From positions 1-64,000 of the forward strand of contig RZZS01000003.1 in the NCBI GenBank assembly GCA_009929775.1: DNA of 64,000 bases, given 5' to 3'. The notes beneath the pieces were generated by a model. It was given only the letters and a program-made list of their open reading frames with translations. It was not told where the DNA came from and made no database searches. Source of the stretch: Alphaproteobacteria bacterium (GTDB lineage Bacteria; Pseudomonadota; Alphaproteobacteria; Micavibrionales; Micavibrionaceae). Both the position numbers and the translations under genes were made by a program. Numbering within the stretch: the stretch's first letter is position 1; the number at the start of each line of letters is the position of its first letter. Below are positions 27,491 through 36,217 of this stretch, in pieces.

Positions 27491-27868
27491 ATGTACGCAT
27501 TTTTGTCAATCGCGGCAGGCGGCGCTCTGGGAGCGGTCATGCGGCACGGCGTCAATGTCGGGATGGGGCGGTGGCTCGGTACGGAGTTTCCGTGGGGGAC
27601 CTTGACTGTCAACATCCTCGGGTCGTTCGTCATGGGCGTGCTGATTGCCCTGTTTGCCCATTTCTTCGAGGTACCGCAAACGGTCAAATATTTCCTCGTG
27701 ACGGGGCTTCTCGGCGCGTTTACGACGTTTTCGACCTTTTCGCTCGACGTTTCGGTGCTGTTTGAAGGCGGGCGTTATTTCGAAACGGCGGCCTATATCG
27801 GCGCGTCGGTCCTGCTGGCCATCGCGGCCCTGTTCCTCGGGGCGTTCGTTGTGCGGGTCTTCGCATGA
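27491..27868 (+). CDS. crcB: Fluoride efflux channel CrcB/FluC
   Basis: 125 residues from the ATG at 27491 (MYAFLSIAAGGALGAVMRH). Four membrane segments and the signatures FPWGTLTVNILGSFVMG and LLGAFTTFSTFSLD, lining the fluoride pore, are intact. It works as a dual-topology dimer in the inner membrane. The stop overlaps the next gene (ATGA). No fluoride riboswitch was seen upstream. Confidence 0.95.
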   Translation: MYAFLSIAAGGALGAVMRHGVNVGMGRWLGTEFPWGTLTVNILGSFVMGVLIALFAHFFEVPQTVKYFLVTGLLGAFTTFSTFSLDVSVLFEGGRYFETAAYIGASVLLAIAALFLGAFVVRVFA

Positions 27869-28848
27869 GCGAGGTGCGGCACATGAGCGTCGCCCCGGAC
27901 GACGACGGCCAGCGCCTCGACCGCTGGTTCAAAAAGCACCTGCCGCAGGTACCCTATGCGCTGATGCAAAAGATCGTCCGCAAGGGACAGGTCCGGGTCG
28001 ACGGCAAGCGGGCCGAGCCCGCGACGCGTCTTTCGGCGGGGCAGGATATCCGCATTCCCCCGCTTTCCGCCGGGCGCAAGGAGGACGAGTGGTTCCGACC
28101 GATGGCGGGTGACGCCGACTATATCCGGTCGCTCGTGATCTATGACGACGGCGAAATACTGGCGATCAACAAGCCCCACGGGCTTGCCTCGCAGGGGGGC
28201 ATGAAGATCGCCAGGCATGTGGACGCGTTGCTTGTTCATCTCGAAGACGGGGAAGGCCGCCGCCCGAAGCTTATCCACCGGCTCGACCGCGATACGTCGG
28301 GGGTTCTGCTGATGGCGCGCAGCCGCGAAATGGCCGGGAAGCTCGGCAAGCTGTTCACGGGCCGGGACGTGCGCAAGATATATTACGCGTTGACCCTTCC
28401 CGCGCCCGAGCATGACGGAGGCCGCATCGAGATGCCGCTTGCGAAGGGAAGCGGTGCGGACAAGGACATGATTCTCGTGAATGCCGACGAAGGCAAGTTC
28501 GCCGCTACCGAGTTCGCTGTGCTCGAGCGTGCCGGAAAGACGGCGGCGAGCGTCGCCTTCTGGCCGCGTACGGGCCGCACGCATCAGATCCGGGTCCACG
28601 CAGCCGCCGCCGGTTTTCCGATCCTTGGCGACGAGAAATACGGGCCGCAAGCGGAAGAGGACAAGCCCGCCGGTTTCGATCATGCTCCCCGCCTGCACTT
28701 GCACGCCGGACGTCTCGTGCTGCCCTTTCCGGGACGCAAGGAGATGCTCGACCTGTCCGCGCCCCTGCCGGACGATCTGCGGCGAGGCTGGACAGCGCTT
28801 GGTTTTTCTGTGACTCTTGAACCCGATCCTTTTCCGACCGTTGAATAA
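27865..28848 (+). CDS. Ribosomal large subunit pseudouridine synthase, RluC/RluD type
   Basis: 327 residues. An S4 RNA-binding domain (QRLDRWFKKHLPQVPYALMQ) is followed by the catalytic domain with HRLDRDTSGVLLMAR, whose Asp is the nucleophile, and GRTHQIRVH. It isomerises uridines in 23S rRNA. RluC is the likelier subtype from gene order; RluD cannot be excluded. Coupled to crcB by a 4-base overlap. Confidence 0.93.
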   Translation: MSEVRHMSVAPDDDGQRLDRWFKKHLPQVPYALMQKIVRKGQVRVDGKRAEPATRLSAGQDIRIPPLSAGRKEDEWFRPMAGDADYIRSLVIYDDGEILAINKPHGLASQGGMKIARHVDALLVHLEDGEGRRPKLIHRLDRDTSGVLLMARSREMAGKLGKLFTGRDVRKIYYALTLPAPEHDGGRIEMPLAKGSGADKDMILVNADEGKFAATEFAVLERAGKTAASVAFWPRTGRTHQIRVHAAAAGFPILGDEKYGPQAEEDKPAGFDHAPRLHLHAGRLVLPFPGRKEMLDLSAPLPDDLRRGWTALGFSVTLEPDPFPTVE

Positions 28849-28863
28849 ACGAAAGGCGGGCAC

Positions 28864-30639
28864 ATGAGCGAAAAGAGGAAATGGGACGCGAGCCGAATCG
28901 TCCGTTTTCTGATCTGGACGGTTCTGGCGACTGGCGCTTTCGGTTTTATAAGCCTTTGGATTCTTTCCTCGATCGGCGGAAACAGCGACCCGCTCCGCGA
29001 AGGGCTTGAGCAGTTCTTCTCACAGGCCACTGGCGGTTACGCGAAGATCGAAGAACTGAACAATATGTCCATCTATCCGGTTGCCGAGATTGACTTTTCG
29101 GGACTTACAATTGGTGGCGGCGGCGGGTCTGCGCCGGTCCTGACGCTGGGTCGCGGTGTGGTCAGTATGCGCTTCTGGGACGTTCTTCTCTCGCGGGATT
29201 ATCTCGTCAATTTCGCGCTGGAAAATCTCCGGATCGCGCCCGGAGAACTGGGCCCTGGAGAGCTTTTCGTCGAGAAGGCCGGTATCCGGAACGATGATGG
29301 CGAAACGCCCTTCCTTTTCGTCGATGGAAGTTACAACGCAAGGCCGCTTTATGCCAGGTTTCCGCTGGTCGAAAAGCCGAACAGGGCCTTGGGGCATCTC
29401 TACGCGATGGACAGGAGCGGCGGGAAGTTTGAGGTGCATATCGGCGATCTTTTCGCGCAGGGGTCGCAGGCACCGATGGGATTTTTCGTCGGCGGCTACC
29501 GGCTCAGCGACCTGCGCGCGGGACTCGGTGAAGAGACGCTTTTGTCGGGCAGTCTGGACATCACCCGCAAGCGTCACACGACAGTTATCGCCGGAGAACT
29601 GAAGGCGGCTGAAAGCGTTTTCATCCCGGATATTCGCCTCGGGTCGAAGGGGCGTTCTGGCCTGATCGCCGGAGAACTGCGCGTTCCGGTCCTTGCGCTT
29701 GAGGACCTTGGCGGCGAGAAGGGGCTTGGCGCGTTCCTGGCTGCAATCCGGGAAACCTTTCTCGAAGCTCCGAATACGTCGGATGCATCGACCATTTCCA
29801 GCGGATTCAAGGGCAGCGAGATCGATCTGGCATTTCGACTGGATAACATTAATGCGGGCACAGAACGACTTGGAGCGGTAACCCTGCCTGTGCGCCTTGC
29901 TGATAACGTTCTGCGGATCGAGCCGGATGGAACGATAAGCGGAGGCGACCTGTCCGGGAATTTGGTTGTTAACGCCGCGACCATCCCGGCGAAGCTTGTG
30001 GCTGACTTCTCGTTGACCGGTTTCGATTTTGGAGCGGTTCATAAAAATCTTGCCGGGACAGAGAGCATCGCCGGACGAGCGGACATTCGCCTCAAGCTAG
30101 AAGGCCGCGGAGAAACGTGGCCGGAACTCGGTGGCGACCTTGGAGGAGCGGCGGTCGTTGTGGCCGGGAAAGGCAAACTTTCCAGCAACATTCTGGAGTT
30201 CTGGGGCGGGGGGGTGCTGAATGCCATGATGCCGTCACTTGCGCCTGAAGATCGCCTTGCGATGAACTGCGCGATTGCCGACTTTAAGGTCGAAAAGGGC
30301 GTGGCGAACGCGCAGACCCTGTTTCTCGATACCGATTCCGTTACTGTCCAGGGGGAAGGGACCATCGACTTTGCCGCGAATGCCCTTGATCTGAAACTCA
30401 GACCGGAAAGCAAGGACATTGCACTGGGCGATATCGCTGTGCCCGTCACGATTACCGGGCCGATTGGCAACCCCTCCATTGGACCGTCGATGATGGGGCT
30501 TGGCGCAAAACTCGGGGGACTTTTGCTCGGGACGGTCAATCCCGCGTTTCTGGCCTTCAGCCTGACCGATCTCGGCCTGACCGAGGAGCATCCCTGTTAC
30601 GACTATATCGGAAAGGGCGAAGCGGGCCCCTCTCAATGA
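28864..30639 (+). CDS. AsmA-like envelope protein
   Basis: 591 residues. A short basic N-terminus is followed by one membrane segment (FLIWTVLATGAFGFISLWIL). A long beta-rich periplasmic region follows, ending in an AsmA-type C-terminal pattern (TVQGEGTIDFAANALDLKLR, PVTITGPIGNPSIGP). AsmA-family proteins are bridge-like lipid transporters between the membranes. It takes the slot where many relatives have a HAD hydrolase between the pseudouridine synthase and ATP12. The stop overlaps the next start (ATGA). Confidence 0.8.
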   Translation: MSEKRKWDASRIVRFLIWTVLATGAFGFISLWILSSIGGNSDPLREGLEQFFSQATGGYAKIEELNNMSIYPVAEIDFSGLTIGGGGGSAPVLTLGRGVVSMRFWDVLLSRDYLVNFALENLRIAPGELGPGELFVEKAGIRNDDGETPFLFVDGSYNARPLYARFPLVEKPNRALGHLYAMDRSGGKFEVHIGDLFAQGSQAPMGFFVGGYRLSDLRAGLGEETLLSGSLDITRKRHTTVIAGELKAAESVFIPDIRLGSKGRSGLIAGELRVPVLALEDLGGEKGLGAFLAAIRETFLEAPNTSDASTISSGFKGSEIDLAFRLDNINAGTERLGAVTLPVRLADNVLRIEPDGTISGGDLSGNLVVNAATIPAKLVADFSLTGFDFGAVHKNLAGTESIAGRADIRLKLEGRGETWPELGGDLGGAAVVVAGKGKLSSNILEFWGGGVLNAMMPSLAPEDRLAMNCAIADFKVEKGVANAQTLFLDTDSVTVQGEGTIDFAANALDLKLRPESKDIALGDIAVPVTITGPIGNPSIGPSMMGLGAKLGGLLLGTVNPAFLAFSLTDLGLTEEHPCYDYIGKGEAGPSQ

Positions 30640-31346
30640 AGCGGTTTTATCACCAGGTATATACTCGCCCGCATGATGAAGGGGGCTACGCGGTCGTTCT
30701 CGACAAAAGTGCCGTGAAGACCCCGTCCGGCAGGGTTCTGCTCGCGCCGACCACGGCAATGGCCGAAGCCGTCGCTGTCGAGTGGCGGGAGCAGAAGGAA
30801 CGAATCGATCCGGATACCATGCCGCTCACGCAGTTTCTCAATACGTCGATCGACCGCGTGCGCGAAGACCGCGATCATTTCGTGCAGGCCACCATGGCGT
30901 ACCTTGATACGGACCTGCTTTGTTATCGCACCGTTCTTCCTGTCTCGATGGCTGCGCGCCAGAAGCAGTACTGGGATCCGCCGCTGAAATGGTTTGAGGG
31001 GCACACCGGCAAAAAGCTTGCAACGACCGAAAGCCTTGTCGCGCTTGAACAGCCACATGATGTGCGAGCTGTTGTGCGTAACGCCATAGAATCGCTGGAC
31101 AACGACCGGCTGACCGCGTTGCAAATCGTTACCGTGGCGACCGGTTCGGTGGTGCTGGCTTTGGCTCTTGTCGATGGCGCCATGACGGCGAGCGCCGTCT
31201 TTGATGCGGCGTTCGCGGAGGAAAACTATAAGGCCGAAGTTTATAATGAGGCGGAGCACGGTCGCGCTCCGCAGCAGGAATCGCGTGAGGTCGCTGTAAG
31301 GCGAGACCTTGAGGCGGCTGTGACCTTCTTGCATCTGCTTCCGTAA
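30636..31346 (+). CDS. ATP12 family F1-ATPase assembly chaperone
   Basis: 236 residues. RFYHQVYTRPHDEGGYAVVLD, LLAPTTAMAEAVAVEW, DTMPLTQFLNTSIDRV and the TDLLCYR segment are hallmarks of ATP12, which binds the F1 alpha subunit during assembly in mitochondria and alphaproteobacteria. It overlaps the AsmA-like gene by four bases and ends the + strand run before a 425-bp gap. Confidence 0.93.
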   Translation: MKRFYHQVYTRPHDEGGYAVVLDKSAVKTPSGRVLLAPTTAMAEAVAVEWREQKERIDPDTMPLTQFLNTSIDRVREDRDHFVQATMAYLDTDLLCYRTVLPVSMAARQKQYWDPPLKWFEGHTGKKLATTESLVALEQPHDVRAVVRNAIESLDNDRLTALQIVTVATGSVVLALALVDGAMTASAVFDAAFAEENYKAEVYNEAEHGRAPQQESREVAVRRDLEAAVTFLHLLP

Positions 31347-31771
31347 TTTTTGTTCGCGCTTCTATGGGAAAGCAGACGTTTCCGATTGAAAAAGCCAGCG
31401 ATTTTGAAATTTTGGAAAATATGAAAATTTATGCTTGGCAAATGTGACACAGATGTGGCAGCCTGAATTCAATTCGCCTTTGGAAAGCGCGAAGAGCGTC
31501 AACCCCTAACTTGAGAAGGAAGCGAACATGAAAGTGAAGTTTATCGTACCAAATTCCGCCGTTACGCTTCCGGGCGCCGACCGCCATTGACCATGGCCCG
31601 ACTGTCCCGGAACGCACACAGGGCGGCGCCGGGTCAGAATTGGAATAAAGGTCTTCTCCTCCGAAAACCGAATATTCAAAGACGCTAGACCCGGCTTCAG
31701 AAGCCGGAATGCTTCTGTATTGTCAACCCTTTATCGGGCGTGACAGGAGTCGCGTCTGCGAGGATTCGGTT
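31347..31771. other. 425-bp gap between ATP12 and the ABC exporter
   Basis: AT-rich from 31348 to 31470, then a 20-codon reading frame at 31528-31590 with a good ribosome-binding site. A perfect CCGGCTT-CAG-AAGCCGG hairpin stands at 31691-31707, followed by TGACAGGAG near 31741. The exporter promoter is probably here, but I could not fix it. Confidence 0.45.
31528..31590 (+). CDS. Possible 20-residue peptide upstream of the ABC exporter
   Basis: The reading frame begins ATG at 31528, seven bases after GAGAAGGAAG, and ends TGA. The peptide MKVKFIVPNSAVTLPGADRH is hydrophobic in its first half. It could be a leader peptide, a small secreted peptide, a remnant of a decayed gene, or noncoding. 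The good ribosome-binding site and lack of any other gene nearby are the only support. Confidence 0.3.
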   Translation: MKVKFIVPNSAVTLPGADRH

Positions 31772-33577
31772 ATGCTGAAGAATGTAACATACAAGGACAT
31801 TGGTCGTTTCTCCTGGCACTATTGGAAGCGCCGGAAGAAATTTGGAGCCGCGATCGTTGCGCTGATGGCCGCGGCGACCGTCACGGATGCGTTCATCCCG
31901 ATTTTTACGGGACGAATAATCGATGCGATGGTTGCGGGTGGCGCGGGCAGCGAACAGGGACTGGACGCCGCGCTCAAATACCTCGCTATTTTTGCGGGGC
32001 TGGGTCTGCTGTTCAATTTGCTACGCTGGTCGGCGATTGCGCTGTGGGCGAAGTTTGCGGTGAAGATCCTCTACGAGATCCTCACCGAGGCGACGCGCAA
32101 AGTCATGCGGTTCTCGGCAGACTGGCATGCGAACGCCTTTGCGGGCGGCACCGTGCGCAAGATCACCAGGGGCATGTGGGCCTTCGATACGTTCGAGGAT
32201 ACGCTGTTCATGGGGATATTCCCGGCCCTGATGATCATGAGCGGGATGACCGCCATGCTGATCGCCCTGCTGCCGGTTGTGGGGGTTTTTACCGCGTTCA
32301 TGGCGATAATGTACACGACTGTCAGTGTCTGGCTGGCCGTCAAGGTTGCCGCTCCCCTGTTCCGGGACTCCGCGGCCAAGGACACGGAAGTCGGTGCGAC
32401 GCTGGCGGACATCATGACCGGCATCGCCACCGTCAAGTCGTTCGGTTCCGAGAAGCGCGAAGACCGCCTGTTCGAGCGCGTTGCGACCGACTGGCGATCG
32501 AAGTCGATCAAGGCATGGCTGACAAGTGAGCACATCAATCTGCTTCGCGGGCTTTTGCGCCTGGTCATGATGGTCGGGATGGTTGGCCTGACCGTATGGA
32601 TGTGGCGGAACGGGCAGGCGAGCCCGGGCGACATCGCCCTGTCGCTCACAAGCTTCTTCATCATCGGCGGGTACATGCGCGATATCGGCATGCACATCGC
32701 CAACCTGCAACGCTCGATCAGCGACATGGAAGACGTCGTTGAGTTCTGGCTGCGGGAGGACGAGGTGAAGGACGCCCCCGGCGCTCCCGCTTTTGTAAGG
32801 GGCGCTGGCGAGATTGTCTTCGACAGGGTGGCGTTTACCTACAAGGGCCAGAAGAATGCCTTGTTCGAGGACCTCGACCTTCGCATCGCGCCGGGCGAGA
32901 AGATTGCGCTCGTCGGGCACTCGGGTTCGGGCAAGAGCACCTTCGTCAAGCTTTTGCAGCGTCTCTACGACGTCAGCGGCGGCGAGATCCGGATAGACGG
33001 GCAGAATATCGCCCTCGTCCAGCAGGAAACCCTGCGCCGGGCGGTCGCGCTCGTCCCGCAGGAGCCGATCCTGTTTCACCGGAGCCTTGCCGACAACATC
33101 GCCTACGGTCGGCCCGAGGCGAACATGGGTGCGATCATCGACGCTGCAAAAAAGGCGTATGCGCACGACTTCATCGCCGCCCTGCCTGAGGATTACGGCA
33201 CGCTCGTGGGCGAGCGCGGCGTGAAGCTTTCGGGCGGGGAGCGCCAGAGGGTTGCGATTGCGCGGGCGATTCTGTCGGACGCGCGGGTCCTGATCCTCGA
33301 CGAGGCGACGTCTTCGCTGGACTCAATCTCCGAGCACTATATTCAAAGGGCGCTCGAGAAGTTGATGGACGGCAAGACGACGATCACGATCGCGCACCGT
33401 CTCTCGACCATCCAGAATGCCGACCGCATTCTGGTGTTCGACAAGGGGCGGATCGTCGAGGAAGGTACGCACCGGGAACTGATAAGGCGGGGAGGCTCCC
33501 ACTACCGCAGGCTCCACGACGTGCAATCCGGCGGGATGATCAAGGCCTATACCGAACTGGCAGGAGCCGCGGAGTAA
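31772..33577 (+). CDS. ABC exporter, fused membrane and ATPase domains
   Basis: 601 residues from the ATG at 31772 (MLKNVTYKD). A type IV exporter membrane domain with about six segments (residues 20-310) precedes the ATPase. The ATPase has Walker A GHSGSGKST, signature LSGGERQRVAIARAI, Walker B VLILDEATSSLD and the H-loop TIAHRLST. It acts as a homodimer or half-transporter in the inner membrane. Substrate is not evident; MsbA-like lipid, peptide or drug export are options. It stands alone with its own terminator. Confidence 0.93.
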   Translation: MLKNVTYKDIGRFSWHYWKRRKKFGAAIVALMAAATVTDAFIPIFTGRIIDAMVAGGAGSEQGLDAALKYLAIFAGLGLLFNLLRWSAIALWAKFAVKILYEILTEATRKVMRFSADWHANAFAGGTVRKITRGMWAFDTFEDTLFMGIFPALMIMSGMTAMLIALLPVVGVFTAFMAIMYTTVSVWLAVKVAAPLFRDSAAKDTEVGATLADIMTGIATVKSFGSEKREDRLFERVATDWRSKSIKAWLTSEHINLLRGLLRLVMMVGMVGLTVWMWRNGQASPGDIALSLTSFFIIGGYMRDIGMHIANLQRSISDMEDVVEFWLREDEVKDAPGAPAFVRGAGEIVFDRVAFTYKGQKNALFEDLDLRIAPGEKIALVGHSGSGKSTFVKLLQRLYDVSGGEIRIDGQNIALVQQETLRRAVALVPQEPILFHRSLADNIAYGRPEANMGAIIDAAKKAYAHDFIAALPEDYGTLVGERGVKLSGGERQRVAIARAILSDARVLILDEATSSLDSISEHYIQRALEKLMDGKTTITIAHRLSTIQNADRILVFDKGRIVEEGTHRELIRRGGSHYRRLHDVQSGGMIKAYTELAGAAE

Positions 33578-33591
33578 TCCGCGGCTTTTTG
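33565..33591 (+). terminator. Intrinsic terminator embedding the ABC exporter stop codon
   Basis: AGCCGCGGA (33565-33573), tetraloop GTAA (33574-33577), TCCGCGGCT (33578-33586), then a T run to 33590. The TAA stop of the exporter is inside the loop, and GTAA is a GNRA-type tetraloop, so the gene's last codons form the terminator stem. The opposite strand also carries a gene end 7 bp away. Confidence 0.93.
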
Positions 33592-33596
33592 CCGTG

Positions 33597-34154
33597 TCAG
33601 AACCAAGCCTTTGGGTGCGCGATACGGTAGCCTTTCGAGGCGCGGCCGATGCCGCGGGTCAGGCGCAGGATGAGGTAAAGAACGAGCGGCAGGATGGTCA
33701 CGGCCGAGGCCATCATCAGCGGGAAGACATTGGCTTGGATGAGCGGTGCAACGCATGGCTCGGTCAGGCGGTAAACTTCCGTCACAATCACGTTTTCGGC
33801 GTTCGCCATGATGTAGTCGGTGATCGGTCCGGCGCAGGCCTCTATGGCGGACACGTCGGCCTGCGTCCACAAATAGAGTCCCCCGATCGTAACCGTGATC
33901 ACTGAAAACAGGCATACGATCCAGATTGTACGGATCAGAAAGGTCATATGGTTTTCGGTGAGACTGTCCTCTTCGGCTTTGGAGCGGACCACATAAGCAG
34001 CAACCAGAACGGCGCAAAACAGCAGGAGTGCGACGAGGGCCATGATCACGCTTGGTACGAACATCAGAACGAGCGAAGCTACGAACGCGCCGTAAAGCCG
34101 CATAATGGTCTTTTGGCCCGGGGCTTTGCTGCTGGTCGACACTGGCGCTGGCAT
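33597..34154 (-). CDS. Unknown inner-membrane protein after mutL
   Basis: 185 residues from the ATG at 34154 (MPAPVSTSSK), four bases after the mutL stop. Four hydrophobic segments: about 25-42 and 42-58, a third around 75-98 (TIWIVCLFSVITVTIGGLYLW), and a fourth near 145-165. Two cysteines (EACAGP, EPCVAP) flank the loop between segments 3 and 4 and could pair outside the cytoplasm. No family recognised. Probably co-transcribed with mutL. Confidence 0.7.
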   Translation of the reverse strand: MPAPVSTSSKAPGQKTIMRLYGAFVASLVLMFVPSVIMALVALLLFCAVLVAAYVVRSKAEEDSLTENHMTFLIRTIWIVCLFSVITVTIGGLYLWTQADVSAIEACAGPITDYIMANAENVIVTEVYRLTEPCVAPLIQANVFPLMMASAVTILPLVLYLILRLTRGIGRASKGYRIAHPKAWF

Positions 34155-34158
34155 AACT

Positions 34159-36021
34159 TTATTTTCTCCCGAACAACCGTTCAATATCAGAGAGTTTTAG
34201 CTCAATATAGGTCGGCCTTCCATGGTTACATTGGCCCGAAAGCGGGGTTTTCTCCATTTCTCGCAGCAGATGGTCCATCTCTTCCTGCGTAAGCCTTCGG
34301 CCAGAGCGTACCGAACCGTGGCAGGCCATGCGCGAGAGCACCGCGTTAATGCGCTCCTCAAGCCCCTGGATCTGGCCCTGTTCTTCGAGCTCGTCAACAA
34401 GGTCTTTCAGAAGTTTCGTAACATCGATGCGACTGCCCAGTATCGCCGGAACCGCGCGCACGGCAATCGCTCCGGCCCCGAATGGCTCGATTTCGAGGCC
34501 GAGCTGTTGCATCGCACCCGCTTGCTCAAGCAGCGCTTCGCTTGCCTCACGGCCAAGCTCGACAATCTCGGGTGTCAGCAGCCCTTGCGAGGCCACGCCT
34601 CCGTCCTGAAGCTGCGCCTTGAAACGCTCATAGGTCAGTCGCTCGTGCGCGGCGTGCTGGTCGACGATGACCATGCCACGCGAGGTTTGCGCGATGATGT
34701 AATTTTCATGCAACTGTGCCCGCGCCGCGCCGAGCGGGTAGTCCTGCGGCTCTTCCGGTTGCGGGGGCGGTTCGTCGGCGCGGGCCGAGGGCGGCGCGTC
34801 GATGGCTGGCGCATAGAATGCGTGGGCCGCTTCGGCAAGATTGCCGTAGACGGGCGCTTGCGCGTGCGATTGTAAGGGGCGCGGCGTGAAGAACGAGGAC
34901 GGCGCGCTCGCATGCGGGCGGCTCCGTAGCGTATTCAGCGCGGCGTAACTAACGCTGCTCGAGGCGCGGTGGCCGTGTTCGTGCAACGCCTTTTTGATCG
35001 CCGAGACGATCAGCCCGCGTACAAGCTGCGGGTCGCGAAAGCGCACTTCGGCCTTGGCCGGATGGACGTTGACGTCGACTTCCTCGCAGGGCAGGTCGAC
35101 ATGAAGGACCGCCATCGGGTGGCGGTCGTGGCTGATGACGTCGGAATACGCCCCGCGCAGGGCTCCGTTCAACAGCTTGTCGCGCACCGGGCGACCGTTG
35201 ACGAACAGATACTGGAACTGCGAAGTGCCGCGATTCAGCGTCGGCAGGCCGGCGTAGCCCGAAAGCCGCACGGTCTCGCGCACTTCCTCGATCATCATCA
35301 GATTGTCGCCGAAATCTTCGCCGAGAATCGCGGAAAGGCGCTCGGCCGGGTCGCTCGTGGATGGGAGCTTGAGATTCGTCTTGCCGTTATGGATCAGTCT
35401 GAAGGACACCCGCGGAAACGCCATGCCAAGCCGGGTGACGACATCCCGCACGGCGGCGAACTCAGCTCGCTCGCTCTTGAGGAACTTAAGCCGGGCGGGC
35501 GTGGCGTAGAACAAATCCCGTACCTCGATCTGCGTGCCCTTCGGATGCGCGCAGGGCGCGGGCTCTCCCTTGCGCCCGCCTTCGACGGCGATCTGCCAGC
35601 CGCTCCCTCCGTCGGGGACACAATAACTTTTTGTGTCCCCGATGTTCCCCTGGGGACACAAAAAGTTATTGTGTCCCCGATGCTCCTTCGTCCGGATCGT
35701 CAGGCGGCTCACCGCCCCGATGGACGGCAGCGCCTCGCCTCGGAAGCCGAGGCTTGCAATGTTGAGAAGATCGTTACCCGGAAGCTTGGAGGTCGCATGC
35801 CGGTCGAGCGCGGCGGAAAGCTCTTCGCGGCTCATTCCACACCCGTCGTCCGAAATGACGATCGCGCTCTTTCCTCCGTCCCGTACGTCGATTTCAATGG
35901 TCGAGGCCCCGGAATCCAGCGCGTTCTCGACAAGCTCCTTCACAGCCGCCGCGGGTCGTTCGATGACCTCACCGGCGGCAATCTGGTTGACGAGCGTCTC
36001 GGGCAAATGACGAATGCGCAT
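34159..36021 (-). CDS. mutL: DNA mismatch repair protein MutL with in-frame palindromic insertion
   Basis: 620 residues from the ATG at 36021 (MRIRHLPETLVNQIAAGEV). GHKL ATPase motifs ELVENALDSGAS, DDGCGM and LGFRGEALPSI are intact, and the C-terminal dimerisation domain ends SDIERLFGRK. It couples MutS mismatch recognition to strand incision. Residues 114-136 are encoded by a REPIN-like palindrome and interrupt the ATPase domain between SRLTIRTKE and GGSGWQIAVEGG, where other MutL proteins have a short loop. The frame is kept, so the protein may still fold. The frame opens upstream to 36141, through the second palindrome, but there is no start support there. Confidence 0.93.
   Translation of the reverse strand: MRIRHLPETLVNQIAAGEVIERPAAAVKELVENALDSGASTIEIDVRDGGKSAIVISDDGCGMSREELSAALDRHATSKLPGNDLLNIASLGFRGEALPSIGAVSRLTIRTKEHRGHNNFLCPQGNIGDTKSYCVPDGGSGWQIAVEGGRKGEPAPCAHPKGTQIEVRDLFYATPARLKFLKSERAEFAAVRDVVTRLGMAFPRVSFRLIHNGKTNLKLPSTSDPAERLSAILGEDFGDNLMMIEEVRETVRLSGYAGLPTLNRGTSQFQYLFVNGRPVRDKLLNGALRGAYSDVISHDRHPMAVLHVDLPCEEVDVNVHPAKAEVRFRDPQLVRGLIVSAIKKALHEHGHRASSSVSYAALNTLRSRPHASAPSSFFTPRPLQSHAQAPVYGNLAEAAHAFYAPAIDAPPSARADEPPPQPEEPQDYPLGAARAQLHENYIIAQTSRGMVIVDQHAAHERLTYERFKAQLQDGGVASQGLLTPEIVELGREASEALLEQAGAMQQLGLEIEPFGAGAIAVRAVPAILGSRIDVTKLLKDLVDELEEQGQIQGLEERINAVLSRMACHGSVRSGRRLTQEEMDHLLREMEKTPLSGQCNHGRPTYIELKLSDIERLFGRK
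35614..35682. repeat. REPIN-like palindromic doublet inside mutL
   Basis: Two 27-base units in exact inverted orientation at 35614-35640 and 35652-35678, 11 bp apart. Each unit is itself a hairpin: GGGGACACAA, 7-base loop TAACTTT, TTGTGTCCCC. With the flank to 35682 it spans 69 bp, exactly 23 codons of mutL. The same doublet lies at 36134-36201. Confidence 0.92.
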
Positions 36022-36133
36022 GGACGAAGAATAGGGCAAGCGCAAACGTGTGTCATCCTCCGGACGTGACCAGGCCCGGCAAGCCCGTGGATAAACGACA
36101 GGCGTCAGGTCAAGCAGCATCGGGAAGGCCATC

Positions 36134-36201
36134 GGGGACACAATAACTTTTTGTGTCCCCAGCGTTAGATAATCGGGGACACAAAAAGTTATTGTGTCCC
36201 C
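36134..36201. repeat. REPIN-like palindromic doublet upstream of mutL
   Basis: The same two 27-base units as inside mutL, at 36134-36160 and 36175-36201, in inverted orientation, separated by 14 bp (AGCGTTAGATAATC). It lies in the 196-bp gap between the pentapeptide-repeat gene and mutL, starting 113 bp upstream of the mutL ATG. Both copies keep a flanking CCCCGATG on the right. Confidence 0.92.
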
Positions 36202-36217
36202 GATGAGGGGGTGCGGG

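Noticed and set aside
31588..31680. TGA at 31588 read as selenocysteine to extend the 20-residue peptide
   Set aside because: The continued frame is Arg-rich and unlike any selenoprotein, and no SECIS-like hairpin directly follows the TGA.
36022..36141. MutL starting at 36141
   Set aside because: The extra residues precede the universally conserved MRIRHLPE start.
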